A stretch of DNA of 64,000 nucleotides from an uncultured Spirochaetales bacterium. GTDB lineage: Bacteria > Spirochaetota > Spirochaetia > Sphaerochaetales > Sphaerochaetaceae. The notes under the pieces were generated by a model. The model worked only from the letters and a program-made list of their open reading frames with translations. It was not told the origin of the DNA and did not search any database. The stretch lies in the NCBI GenBank assembly GCA_949288415.1, contig CASEKE010000013.1, positions 1-64,000 of the forward strand, written 5' to 3'. Of this stretch, positions 41,566 through 49,802 are shown one piece after another. Positions within the stretch are counted from its first letter, which is position 1, and every line of letters begins with the position of its first letter. The translations under genes and the position numbers were made by a program.

Positions 41566-42753
41566 TTACTTGTCCTCCCCGTCCTTCTTTCTCTCAGGGT
41601 TCCTGCCAACGGGCATCTCGATATCGAATCCAGTCTCTTCGACGACGCCGTTCTTCCTGCGGCGTCTGGAGTTCTTCTCCTCGTAGTCCTTCCTGAGGAA
41701 CTTTCCGGTGGAAAGGAACACTGCGACTTTCTTGAGCGACGGGATGTTGGCACATACGATCTGGATGATCGAAGTTAGCGGGACGGCAAGGAACATGCCG
41801 ATCAGTCCCCAGATGTATCCCCATAGGGCAAGGGATACAAGGATTACCACCGGGGAGATGTTGAGCTGCACGCCCTGGAGCTTCGGGTCTATCACGTTGC
41901 CGAGGATCATCTCGATGCTCGTCATCATTATCGCAATGTAGATGACCCAGCCCCATTCGGGCATGAACTGTATGATCGCCATCAGGATCGTTCCTGCTGT
42001 GACTATGATGCTTCCGATGGTCGGAATGAAGTTGAGAATGAACGCAAGGACTCCCCATACCAGAGCGAAATCAAGGCCGGTAAGCACCGCGACGAGGTAG
42101 AACATCACTCCCGTGGCGGCCGAGATCGCAATCTTCAGGAAGATGTACTTTGACATCTGGCGGTTCATCTTGAGAGCAAGCGATGCGAATCTCTGCGCCT
42201 TGTCACGAGGAAGGATCGCCACGAGCTTCGGCATGAAGCTCTGCCTCTCCATCAGGAGAAAAAGCAGGTAGACGAATATCAGCATTGCATCGGAGAATAT
42301 TCCGATGAACTTTCCGGAGAACGAAGAAAGCGTCGTGATCGCCACCGAAAGCCAATCGACGTTCAGCAGCGCAAGCACGGAAAATGTCTCCGCATCCGCA
42401 TCGAACAGCTGTGCGACATGGCCGCTGATGAACGAATCGAACATCTGCACTCTGGCTCCGTAGTACGGAAGCCTCGAAAGAAGCATGTTCACCATCAGGA
42501 TCACAGTATAAAGCAGCGCTCCGAATATCAGGACGACAAGAGCCAGGACTGCAATTATCGAAAGCAACTTCGGAACCTTGAGCTTGTCGAGCTTGTTGAG
42601 TATCGGGTTGACCATCACGAAGATGAAGACAGCTATGACTATCGGAAGAATGACGTCCTTCCCCTGCTTCATCAGAAAGCCTAGAAGAATGACAGCCATG
42701 AAGACAAGTGCGTTCCTCGATTGCCTGAGATACCCCTGATTCAAATCATACAT
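41566..42753 (-). CDS. AI-2E / PerM-family transporter
   Basis: A 395-residue inner-membrane protein with eight predicted segments and the conserved FVIPTIGS-like stretch (here ILNFIPTIGSIIV) and MILGNVIDPKLQG near the C-terminus, both hallmarks of the AI-2E exporter / PerM family. Members include autoinducer-2 exporters and Na+/H+ antiporters, so the substrate is open. The last 50 residues are charged and cytoplasmic. No ribosome site is seen; TTGTAT / 17 / TACACT ends six bases before the ATG (42760-42788). Confidence 0.92.
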   Translation of the reverse strand: MYDLNQGYLRQSRNALVFMAVILLGFLMKQGKDVILPIVIAVFIFVMVNPILNKLDKLKVPKLLSIIAVLALVVLIFGALLYTVILMVNMLLSRLPYYGARVQMFDSFISGHVAQLFDADAETFSVLALLNVDWLSVAITTLSSFSGKFIGIFSDAMLIFVYLLFLLMERQSFMPKLVAILPRDKAQRFASLALKMNRQMSKYIFLKIAISAATGVMFYLVAVLTGLDFALVWGVLAFILNFIPTIGSIIVTAGTILMAIIQFMPEWGWVIYIAIMMTSIEMILGNVIDPKLQGVQLNISPVVILVSLALWGYIWGLIGMFLAVPLTSIIQIVCANIPSLKKVAVFLSTGKFLRKDYEEKNSRRRRKNGVVEETGFDIEMPVGRNPERKKDGEDK

Positions 42754-42759
42754 GAGCAA

Positions 42760-42788
42760 AGTGTACTATTTCGTGGCTAAAAATACAA
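42760..42788 (-). promoter_or_regulatory. Promoter of the AI-2E transporter gene, leaderless type
   Basis: On the minus strand TTGTAT (42783-42788), 17 bases, TACACT (42760-42765), six bases, then the ATG at 42753. Confidence 0.55.
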
Positions 42789-42857
42789 TAATTCGCAGGC
42801 TCCGCCGGGACCATATTCATATGGAACAAATTCACTTTTGGATATATATTGGTTTCT

Positions 42858-43601
42858 ATGGATTCGAATTATCTTGACAGAATCGAAATTGTGCTGGTAG
42901 AGACGCAGGACGGAGCCAACATCGGATCCGTGTGCCGCGCGATGAAGACCATGGGACTGACTCACCTTACGCTTGTCACGGACAGGGTCTACGACGAGAA
43001 CCGGGTAAGGACGCTGGCGCTGCATGCCGCGGACCTCTATGAGAACCGCAGGGAGACAAGGACTCTCGAGGAGGCTCTTGCCGACAGCATCTTCACCGTC
43101 GGGGCGACAAGGCGCAGAGGAAAGTTCAGGAAGCTTTCGGCCTACTCTCCTTCGCAGCTTGCGGAAAAACTCGGAACTCTGCCCGAAGGGAAAGTGTCGA
43201 TCGTATTCGGACGCGAAGCCGACGGACTCAGGGACGACGAGGTGGCGCTGTGCTCCGCGATCGTGACGATTCCCACAAGCGACCTGTTCCCATCGCTCAA
43301 TCTCTCGCAGGCTGTACAGATCATCGCCTACGAGCTATTTCTTGCATCCAGGCCGTACAAGGCCGGAATGACGGCAGTAGGACACGAAAGGATATCGAAG
43401 GCAGTTGACGAAATGAGCTCGCACCTCGAAGCCATCGGATACTACAAGTGGGACGAAGAGGTGAAGTGGACGAAGCAGCTTCTCAAGGACATCGTCGAAC
43501 GTGCCGGCCTCAGCGAGAGCGAACTCCAGCGTTTCGAGAAGATCTTCAGGAAGACGGAGCAGATCAAGCTCTACAAAAAGACGGAGGAAACGGAAAAATG
43601 A
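42858..43601 (+). CDS. trmJ: tRNA (cytidine/uridine-2'-O)-methyltransferase TrmJ-type
   Basis: A 247-residue SPOUT enzyme with the three SpoU motifs: IVLVETQDGANIGSVCRAMK (Asn and Arg of motif 1), IVFGREADGLRDDE (motif 2) and PSLNLSQAVQIIAYELF (motif 3). TrmJ methylates the ribose of nucleotide 32 in several tRNAs. A C-terminal helical extension of about 80 residues is also TrmJ-like. The ATG at 42858 has TATATT seven bases upstream and no ribosome site. The stop codon overlaps the glycerophosphodiesterase start (ATGA), so they form an operon with the next two genes. Confidence 0.92.
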   Translation: MDSNYLDRIEIVLVETQDGANIGSVCRAMKTMGLTHLTLVTDRVYDENRVRTLALHAADLYENRRETRTLEEALADSIFTVGATRRRGKFRKLSAYSPSQLAEKLGTLPEGKVSIVFGREADGLRDDEVALCSAIVTIPTSDLFPSLNLSQAVQIIAYELFLASRPYKAGMTAVGHERISKAVDEMSSHLEAIGYYKWDEEVKWTKQLLKDIVERAGLSESELQRFEKIFRKTEQIKLYKKTEETEK

Positions 43602-44407
43602 TCAACGAAGGATTTCTCGACCCGATGCCACGCGTAGTCGCGCACAGAGGCGACAGCGCGAACTACCCGGAAAACACTCTCCCCGCATTCCTCTCGGCCG
43701 TGAAGATGGGAATAGACGTCATCGAGACGGATGTGCATCTTTCCAAGGACGGGGTTCTCGTCATATGGCACGATCCGACGCTCGAAAGAAACACGGATGG
43801 AACAGGCACGATAGAAAGCCATACATACGAAGAGCTTCAGCGCTTCGATGCAGGCTACACTTTCACGAAGGACGGTGGAAAGACCTACCCCTACAGAGGA
43901 AAGGGAATAAAGCTCTGCACTCTTGACGAGGCTCTCAAGGCATGCCCGAACGAAAGATTCAACATCGACCTGAAAAGCAGCAACGTCGCGATCGTCGACG
44001 AATACATACGCGTCATAAGGGAAAACGGTGCCGAGGGAAGAGTGAACTGCGCTTCGTTCCACCTGAAGAACCTCAAGCTCGTACGCAGGAAGGCGCCGGA
44101 CCTGCTGACAAGCATCACCACGCTCGAAGTGATACCGCTTCTGATAAGGCAGAAGACCCACACTCTGCCAGCAAGATTCGAAAGGAAGATCATCTTCCAG
44201 ATTCCTAAGGAGCAATGGGGAATCAAGGTGGTCACTCCATCGTTCGTCGACGACATGCACCGCCGCGGCGCAGTCGTCATGGTGTGGACGATAAACGACG
44301 AGAATACTATGCGAGAGCTTTTCTCCATGGGTGTCGATTCGGTCATGACCGACGACCCGGCACTGGTCATAAAGGTCGCAACGGAAATGGGATTGAGAAA
44401 AGCATGA
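43598..44407 (+). CDS. ugpQ: Glycerophosphodiester phosphodiesterase
   Basis: A 269-residue TIM-barrel enzyme with VAHRGDSANYPENTLPAF (general acid/base His), ETDVHLSKDG (metal-binding Glu/Asp), WHDPTLERNTDGTG and VWTINDENTM near the C-terminus. GDPD enzymes cut glycerophosphodiesters to glycerol-3-phosphate and an alcohol. There is no signal peptide, so it acts in the cytoplasm like UgpQ. GGAGGAAACGG precedes the ATG, which overlaps the trmJ stop. It could use substrates imported by the UgpB-like system at 19-22 kb, though it is encoded far from it. Confidence 0.95.
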   Translation: MINEGFLDPMPRVVAHRGDSANYPENTLPAFLSAVKMGIDVIETDVHLSKDGVLVIWHDPTLERNTDGTGTIESHTYEELQRFDAGYTFTKDGGKTYPYRGKGIKLCTLDEALKACPNERFNIDLKSSNVAIVDEYIRVIRENGAEGRVNCASFHLKNLKLVRRKAPDLLTSITTLEVIPLLIRQKTHTLPARFERKIIFQIPKEQWGIKVVTPSFVDDMHRRGAVVMVWTINDENTMRELFSMGVDSVMTDDPALVIKVATEMGLRKA

Positions 44408-44436
44408 TGGAAAACAATGGACAAGGGAAGGAAAAA

Positions 44437-45552
44437 ATGAACGAAAAGAGCAAAGTCTACTATTCCGATCTCAGGACGGGATTCAACAACAGCCTGCTCG
44501 ACAAGCTCGGCAAGCTGATCGAGAGAGCGGGAATCTCCAGCATCGACATGGACGGAAAGTTCGTGGCGATCAAGATCCACTTCGGGGAGCCCGGGAACCT
44601 CGCGTTCCTACGTCCCAACTGGGCACGCGTCGTCACCGACAAGGTCCGCAGCCTAGGCGGAAAGCCGTTCCTGACCGACTGCAACACGCTCTACGTCGGA
44701 GGCAGAAAGAACGCTTTGGATCATATTGATGCGGCATATTCGAACGGATTCGTACCCTATGCCACAGGAGCCCATGTAATCATCGCTGACGGTCTGAAAG
44801 GCAATGACGAGACCGAAGTAGAGGTCAAAGGGGCCAAACACATCGGAAAAGCCAAGATCGGCAAGGCAATCATGGATGCGGACGTGGTCATATCCCTGAC
44901 CCACTTCAAGGGCCACGAGTCCACCGGATTCGGTGGAGCGCTCAAGAACCTCGGAATGGGATCAGGTTCCAGGGCCGGAAAGATGGAGATGCATGCCATG
45001 GGCAAGGCCAGAGCTTCCAAGGACCTCTGCATCGGCTGCAGAAGATGCGAGAAGATCTGCGCACACGGAGCGCCTACCTTCGACAAGGACGGAAAGTGCT
45101 CGATCGACCAGGAAAAGTGCGTCGGATGCGGACGTTGCATATCGATTTGTCCAAAGGATGCGATAGAGCCGGCATCATACAACAGCAACGACGAGCTCAA
45201 CTGCAGGATGATGGAATATGCAAAGGCCGTAGTGGACGGCAGGCCGTGCTTCCATATCTCGATCGCAGTCGACATATCCCCCAACTGCGACTGCCATAAC
45301 GAGAACGACATGCCGATCATCCCGAACGTCGGACTCTTCGCTTCGTTCGATCCTGTCGCGCTCGACCAGGCGGCGGCCGACATGTGCAACAGCATGGCTC
45401 CGAACCGCAACTCGGCACTCGACGAGGTCGGTGAACACACCCACGACCACTTCCACGACATCCATCCGGATACGAACTGGAAGCAGGGACTCGAGTACGC
45501 GGAGGAGATCGGACTCGGACATAGGGACTACGAGCTTGTCAAAGTGAAATGA
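44437..45552 (+). CDS. DUF362 protein with two 4Fe-4S ferredoxin motifs
   Basis: A 371-residue protein. The N-terminal two thirds match DUF362 (VAIKIHFGEPGN, DCNTLYVGGRKN, SLTHFKGHESTGFGGALKNLGMG). Two ferredoxin-type clusters follow: CIGCRRCEKIC and CVGCGRCISIC, each with a later Pro after the fourth Cys region. It probably transfers electrons in a redox reaction not yet defined for the family. I choose ATG 44437 because GGAAGG lies upstream; ATG 44404 overlaps the preceding stop and is possible. The gene ends at a strong terminator and is the last of the trmJ operon. Confidence 0.9.
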   Translation: MNEKSKVYYSDLRTGFNNSLLDKLGKLIERAGISSIDMDGKFVAIKIHFGEPGNLAFLRPNWARVVTDKVRSLGGKPFLTDCNTLYVGGRKNALDHIDAAYSNGFVPYATGAHVIIADGLKGNDETEVEVKGAKHIGKAKIGKAIMDADVVISLTHFKGHESTGFGGALKNLGMGSGSRAGKMEMHAMGKARASKDLCIGCRRCEKICAHGAPTFDKDGKCSIDQEKCVGCGRCISICPKDAIEPASYNSNDELNCRMMEYAKAVVDGRPCFHISIAVDISPNCDCHNENDMPIIPNVGLFASFDPVALDQAAADMCNSMAPNRNSALDEVGEHTHDHFHDIHPDTNWKQGLEYAEEIGLGHRDYELVKVK

Positions 45553-45573
45553 CGGGTTCGGACAAAAAGAAAC

Positions 45574-45605
45574 GGCGACCGGGAAAAACCGGTCGCCTTC
45601 TTTTT
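45574..45605 (+). terminator. Bidirectional terminator between DUF362 and nagB genes
   Basis: GGCGACCGG (45574-45582) and CCGGTCGCC (45589-45597) form a perfect 9-bp stem, followed by TTCTTTTT. On the minus strand it is followed by GTTTCTTTTTG, so it serves both convergent genes. Confidence 0.95.
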
Positions 45606-45620
45606 CAAGTCAGGATCCAT

Positions 45621-46430
45621 CTAGCAGATCGACATCGGATCGATATGTGCCTGTTCGATATCCTTGAAGTACTTGTACGTATCGACCTTGAGCTCTCCGC
45701 ACGCAGGCTCGTCGCATACGATGATTGCGGCCCTGTGCATCTGGAGTGCCGAACACGTCCACATCTGGCTTACCGAACCTTCCACTGTGGCTGCAAGGGC
45801 ACGTGCCTTGCTGTGTCCGTTCACTAGAACGATGACTTCCTTGCTGTCGGTGACTGTCTGGACACCTACTGTGAGAGCGGTGGAAGGCACCTTGGAAACA
45901 TCTCCGTCGAAGAAACGAGAATTCATGACCTTTGTGTCATAGGTAAGGCTCTTCTCCCTGGTCCTGGAGGAAAGAGAAGAGAACGGCTCGTTGAATGCGA
46001 TGTGTCCATCCGCACCGATTCCGCCCAAAAAGAGGTCGATTCCTCCGTAGCTCTTTATCTTCTCCTCGTAGCGTGCACATTCGGCCTTGAGGTCGGGAGC
46101 GTTACCGTTGAGTATGTTCGTATTCTCCTCGGGGATGTCGATGTGGTCGAAGAAGTTTTCATGCATGAACGTATAGTAGCTCTGGGGATGGTTCTTCGGG
46201 AGACCGACATATTCATCCATATTGAAGGTGACTACGTTCTTGAAGGAAACGTATCCGTTCTTGTTCATCTTGATCAGCTCCTTGTAGGTGCCGATCGGGG
46301 AAGAGCCTGTCGGAAGGCCCAGGATGAACGGTCTTGTCTCTGTCCTGTTGTGCTCCCTTATCCTGGCGGCAATGTATCTTGCAGCCCAGAGGGAAAGCTT
46401 CTCATAATCCGGTTCGATAATAACGCGCAT
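45621..46430 (-). CDS. nagB: Glucosamine-6-phosphate deaminase
   Basis: A 269-residue isomerase/deaminase that converts glucosamine-6-phosphate to fructose-6-phosphate and ammonia. Family landmarks are [21 protein letters not shown] (catalytic Asp), [15 protein letters not shown] and [14 protein letters not shown]. Length agrees with E. coli NagB (266). CAGGAGGAAATCA immediately precedes the ATG. With the hexosaminidase gene at 49.8 kb it suggests use of N-acetylglucosamine-containing glycans. Confidence 0.97.
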   Translation of the reverse strand: MRVIIEPDYEKLSLWAARYIAARIREHNRTETRPFILGLPTGSSPIGTYKELIKMNKNGYVSFKNVVTFNMDEYVGLPKNHPQSYYTFMHENFFDHIDIPEENTNILNGNAPDLKAECARYEEKIKSYGGIDLFLGGIGADGHIAFNEPFSSLSSRTREKSLTYDTKVMNSRFFDGDVSKVPSTALTVGVQTVTDSKEVIVLVNGHSKARALAATVEGSVSQMWTCSALQMHRAAIIVCDEPACGELKVDTYKYFKDIEQAHIDPMSIC

Positions 46431-46521
46431 TGATTTCCTCCTGAGAATTTATGACTACTTGACAGTTTAGTTTATTTCCGCAATGGATGCAAGGAAATGA
46501 AAACAGGCCCACTCACGGCGC

Positions 46522-47580
46522 TCAGAGTATGATGCCGTTCGCGATGACGACATCGCCGTCGTATACCACGGCGCTCTGACCGGGAGTAAGCGCCATGACG
46601 GGAGAAAGGAAGTCCGCTCTGAAGCCTTCATCCGTCGAACTTACGAATGCGGGAGTGCCGGAAGATGTGGAACGGATCTTGACCGTGTATACCCTGGAAT
46701 CGAAGCCATCGGAACCGACGTAGTTCACATTCCCCGCCATCAGGGAAGACGAAAATGTGCGCTCCTTCGTGCCGACGTACACGCGATTTGCCAAGGGATC
46801 GAGCGAGATCACGTAAAGAGGTTCGCTCCAGGCTATTCCCAATCCTTTGCGCTGCCCTATCGTATAATGCCAGAAGCCGCGATGCTCCCCTATCTTCCTG
46901 CCGTCGTCGACGAGCACGATGTCGCCCTTCCTGTCGGGAGTCGAAAGGAGATCCGAATAATCACCTCCGTAGAAGTCCTGGCTCTCCACTGCTCCCGGGG
47001 CATGGAAGCCGAGGCTCTCGTCGATTCTGCGGATCTCGTCCTTCGTATAGTCGCCGAGAGGAAAAAGCGTGGTGGAAAGCTGCTTCTGGCTCAGACGGGA
47101 AAGGAAATAGGACTGATCCTTTTTGCCGTCCACGGCCTTCATGAGACAGAACCTGTCCCCGCACTTCGATATCCTGGCATAGTGACCGGTGGCAAAGAAA
47201 TCGAAGTCCAGCGTCTCCCTGGCGATATCCAGCATCGCACCGAACTTGATCAGCGCATTGCACCAGATGCATGGATTGGGAGTGCGGGCATTCATGTACT
47301 CGCTCCTGAAATTCGCAAGCACGTTCCTTTCGTAGAGTCTGGAGCAGTCGACGACATGGTGACGGACGCCCAGCTTGGTGCATATCTCGTCTATTTTTGC
47401 GAGATCCTCGCTCTTGTCGGGATTGTAGCAGCTGTTAGGAGAGACCGGAGCCGGATACGGCGAGTCCTTCGACCAGATCAGCATGGTTATTCCTTCCACC
47501 TCGTATCCCTGTTTCTGAAGAAGATACATGGCGACGGAGGAATCGATTCCTCCGGACAGTCCGACAAGCACTTTTCTCAT
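46522..47580 (-). CDS. mnmA: tRNA 2-thiouridylase MnmA, variant lacking the usual third cysteine
   Basis: A 352-residue enzyme for s2U34 formation in tRNA. The PP-loop GLSGGIDSS (7-15) for tRNA adenylation is intact, as are TPNPCIWCN, ATGHYAR and YTIGQRKGLGI. The first site has Cys-x-x-Cys. At the place where E. coli has catalytic Cys199 (GICFIG) this protein has ESQDFYGGDY with no Cys and a slightly shorter loop. The start at 47580 has no ribosome site; TAGATT lies seven bases upstream. The variant may bind a [4Fe-4S] cluster, or take sulfur, in a different way; this is inference. Confidence 0.92.
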   Translation of the reverse strand: MRKVLVGLSGGIDSSVAMYLLQKQGYEVEGITMLIWSKDSPYPAPVSPNSCYNPDKSEDLAKIDEICTKLGVRHHVVDCSRLYERNVLANFRSEYMNARTPNPCIWCNALIKFGAMLDIARETLDFDFFATGHYARISKCGDRFCLMKAVDGKKDQSYFLSRLSQKQLSTTLFPLGDYTKDEIRRIDESLGFHAPGAVESQDFYGGDYSDLLSTPDRKGDIVLVDDGRKIGEHRGFWHYTIGQRKGLGIAWSEPLYVISLDPLANRVYVGTKERTFSSSLMAGNVNYVGSDGFDSRVYTVKIRSTSSGTPAFVSSTDEGFRADFLSPVMALTPGQSAVVYDGDVVIANGIIL

Positions 47581-47743
47581 GTATCGGAATCTATCACATT
47601 TCAGGACAAAATGACATACGTCGACGCATGGCGCAGTCCTGTAGCAGGGAAAAAGACTCATCGGACGACAGTTCGGCACGGAAAAAAAGGAATTATTCGG
47701 ACGGAATCGATTCGTTTTCCACTTCCTTGAAAAGGAGTGGATC

Positions 47744-48589
47744 ATGAGCAAGGATAGACGGAAGGAAAAAAGACTGGAGCACGGAAATACGGTCTACGTC
47801 GTCAGGGATGACGGAGCCGTGATGATCGACGGAGACAGGAACGGGACATGGAGTTTCGGGGAGCCCGGAGCGGACGGCAGTCTCATGTTCAACGGGGAGA
47901 AGGTGGACGAACTTGTGGCGATGGCCTTCGTTCCCGGCAGGGACACAGGATGTCTGGTGGAACATAGGGACGGGGACAGGAGAAACAACAGAGCCGACAA
48001 CCTGAGATACATCGGACGCCTGGAGAGCTTTCTTCTCAAAGGAAATCTCCTGAGACGTCTCGAACTCGAGACGGGCCATGACGCGGAAAGCATAATAAGG
48101 AAGATCAGGCTCATAAGGGAAGCCAGGGAAAGAGAGGACGCAAGATGGCTCTGCGAAGTCACGCAGGAAGAGATCGCAAGGACGATATCGAGATTGAAAG
48201 ATACAGGAGGGAAAGGATGCTACCGTCTTGGAATCAGGCCATCGCTCACGCCGAATGCCCTGCAGAAGGGACTTTCAGAGGCATACTCGTTCCCGTTGTG
48301 CCCGAAACTGCACAGTTCCTCGTTGGCCGACTACAAAGGCACGCTGAGAACCGGACGGGCCGTCATGGTGGAACAGACCGACAGGAACTGCGTGGTGGAT
48401 GCAGAGCTCTCGGAAGACGGGGATAGGCTGTGCATAAGGACGAGGAGCGCACGTCTCTACAGGCCGCATGGCCTTCTCGTCGTCACGATCGAATATGGAC
48501 AGTTCCTGCATGACGGACGATTCTTCCACGACAAGGAAAGTCGGGACAGGGAATTCATGAAGGAACTCGAAGCTAGAGATTCTCCCTGA
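47744..48589 (+). CDS. HNH-endonuclease-like protein of unknown role
   Basis: A 281-residue cytoplasmic protein. Residues about 50-95 (VDELVAMAFVPGRDTGC, then VEHRDGDRRNNRADNLRYIG) match the HNH_3 motif of phage and homing endonucleases, with His and Asn residues in place. The remaining 185 residues are not recognised and include a charged helical segment and a beta-rich end. It is not inside another gene or next to an intron. AAGGAG lies seven bases before the ATG. Its end overlaps the convergent J-domain gene by 17 bases. It could be a domesticated nuclease or a nucleic-acid-binding protein. Confidence 0.7.
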   Translation: MSKDRRKEKRLEHGNTVYVVRDDGAVMIDGDRNGTWSFGEPGADGSLMFNGEKVDELVAMAFVPGRDTGCLVEHRDGDRRNNRADNLRYIGRLESFLLKGNLLRRLELETGHDAESIIRKIRLIREAREREDARWLCEVTQEEIARTISRLKDTGGKGCYRLGIRPSLTPNALQKGLSEAYSFPLCPKLHSSSLADYKGTLRTGRAVMVEQTDRNCVVDAELSEDGDRLCIRTRSARLYRPHGLLVVTIEYGQFLHDGRFFHDKESRDREFMKELEARDSP

Positions 48590-49691
48590 GCCATTCGTAG
48601 GCCTCGTTTATGGTCTGCATACGGCTCTTGGCATATTCCATGAACTCCTTGTCCAGATCGTACGAGGCTATCCTGTCGGGATGGAATTTCAAGGCCATCG
48701 ACTTGTGGGCCTTTGCCACATCGTCGAAAGATGCGTCCTTCCCGAGTCCGAGAAGGGAAAGGTAGTACTCCTTCTCGCTTCTTTCCTCCCTGGCCTTCTC
48801 AAGCTTCATCTTCTCGTCGTAGTAGGCAAAGAACGCCTTGCGCTGCTCCCGAGTATCATGGAAACCGTTCATGTACCAGGCGAAATCCATGGGCGACAGG
48901 GTGACGCCGAACGAAAGGTAGCCCTCGCCACCGTAGGAGGGACTGTCGGCGCACGGCAGCCTGTGCTTCTCCACGGCGACGACATAGTCGTCTTTCCCTT
49001 TTTCCTCCTGCATGCGTTCGATGAATGTGTAATAGTCCACCAGATCCATGTTCTCCAATCCCGCATACATGTTGAAGGACGAAAGGAGCTGCAGATATCT
49101 TATCAGGGCCTTCTTCTTCTCTTCGGAGACTTCCTTGTAGTAATCCAGGAAACCGAGATCCAGATGCTCGAGATTGCCGGTATCGATCCTTCGCGGAGAA
49201 CGGACAAGCAGGTCGAGGCAGAAGCTGCCCTCCCCCGATGCATCGTAGGACAGAACGAGACGCACGGATTCTATCTTCTTCGTCTTGAGGTTGTCGAAGA
49301 ACATCCGGACCCCCTTGTCCTTCCTGTGGATCAGAGTCTTCTCTATCGGCAGGTTTGGATCTAGCGGTCCCTCAAGATAGGACGGCACCTCGTATCCGGA
49401 AGCCCCGAGCAACGCGATGATCTCCTCGAGAGCGAACGGGGAAACGGCAGAGCCGTCAAGCTCGTAGATGTTCTCCTCGATCTCCCCTTTGCCGATGCTC
49501 TTGTGTACAATCGTCTTTCTTATTGCCAGATTGAAGAGCGTTCCCTTGACGTACGCCTCGTATATATCGGCCTTCCTGCGCCGACCTTCCACCTCGAGAG
49601 GAACCTCGATGCTGTGTCTGGCACGGATCGATATCGCAGAGAGGCTTCTTGAGAAAACGTCTTCAAGATAGAGTCTGAGCTTTCCTTCCAT
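48573..49691 (-). CDS. Protein with C-terminal J-domain
   Basis: A 372-residue protein. The last 65 residues (from YYLSLLGLGKDASFDDVAKA to NEAYEWLRENL) form a complete J-domain with an intact HPD triad in LKFHPDR. It should therefore stimulate an Hsp70 (DnaK). The first 300 residues are of unknown fold, with an internal segment from LGLGKD upstream rich in charged helices (MKLEKAREERSEKEY). A C-terminal J-domain is the reverse of classical DnaJ and is seen in specialised co-chaperones. The promoter TTCACA / 17 / TATCAT ends seven bases before the ATG, suggesting a leaderless transcript. Confidence 0.85.
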   Translation of the reverse strand: MEGKLRLYLEDVFSRSLSAISIRARHSIEVPLEVEGRRRKADIYEAYVKGTLFNLAIRKTIVHKSIGKGEIEENIYELDGSAVSPFALEEIIALLGASGYEVPSYLEGPLDPNLPIEKTLIHRKDKGVRMFFDNLKTKKIESVRLVLSYDASGEGSFCLDLLVRSPRRIDTGNLEHLDLGFLDYYKEVSEEKKKALIRYLQLLSSFNMYAGLENMDLVDYYTFIERMQEEKGKDDYVVAVEKHRLPCADSPSYGGEGYLSFGVTLSPMDFAWYMNGFHDTREQRKAFFAYYDEKMKLEKAREERSEKEYYLSLLGLGKDASFDDVAKAHKSMALKFHPDRIASYDLDKEFMEYAKSRMQTINEAYEWLRENL

Positions 49692-49698
49692 GATTTTG

Positions 49699-49727
49699 AT
49701 GATACAACAGCGCTCTGTCGATGTGAA
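49699..49727 (-). promoter_or_regulatory. Promoter of the J-domain gene, leaderless type
   Basis: On the minus strand TTCACA (49722-49727), 17 bases, TATCAT (49699-49704), seven bases, then the ATG at 49691. Confidence 0.55.
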
Positions 49728-49802
49728 GAAAAAGAATGGGAGAAAATCGGAAAGCAGGAGAAAAATGTTTCCCTTCCATTATGGGCGATATGATGCCAGA
49801 AT

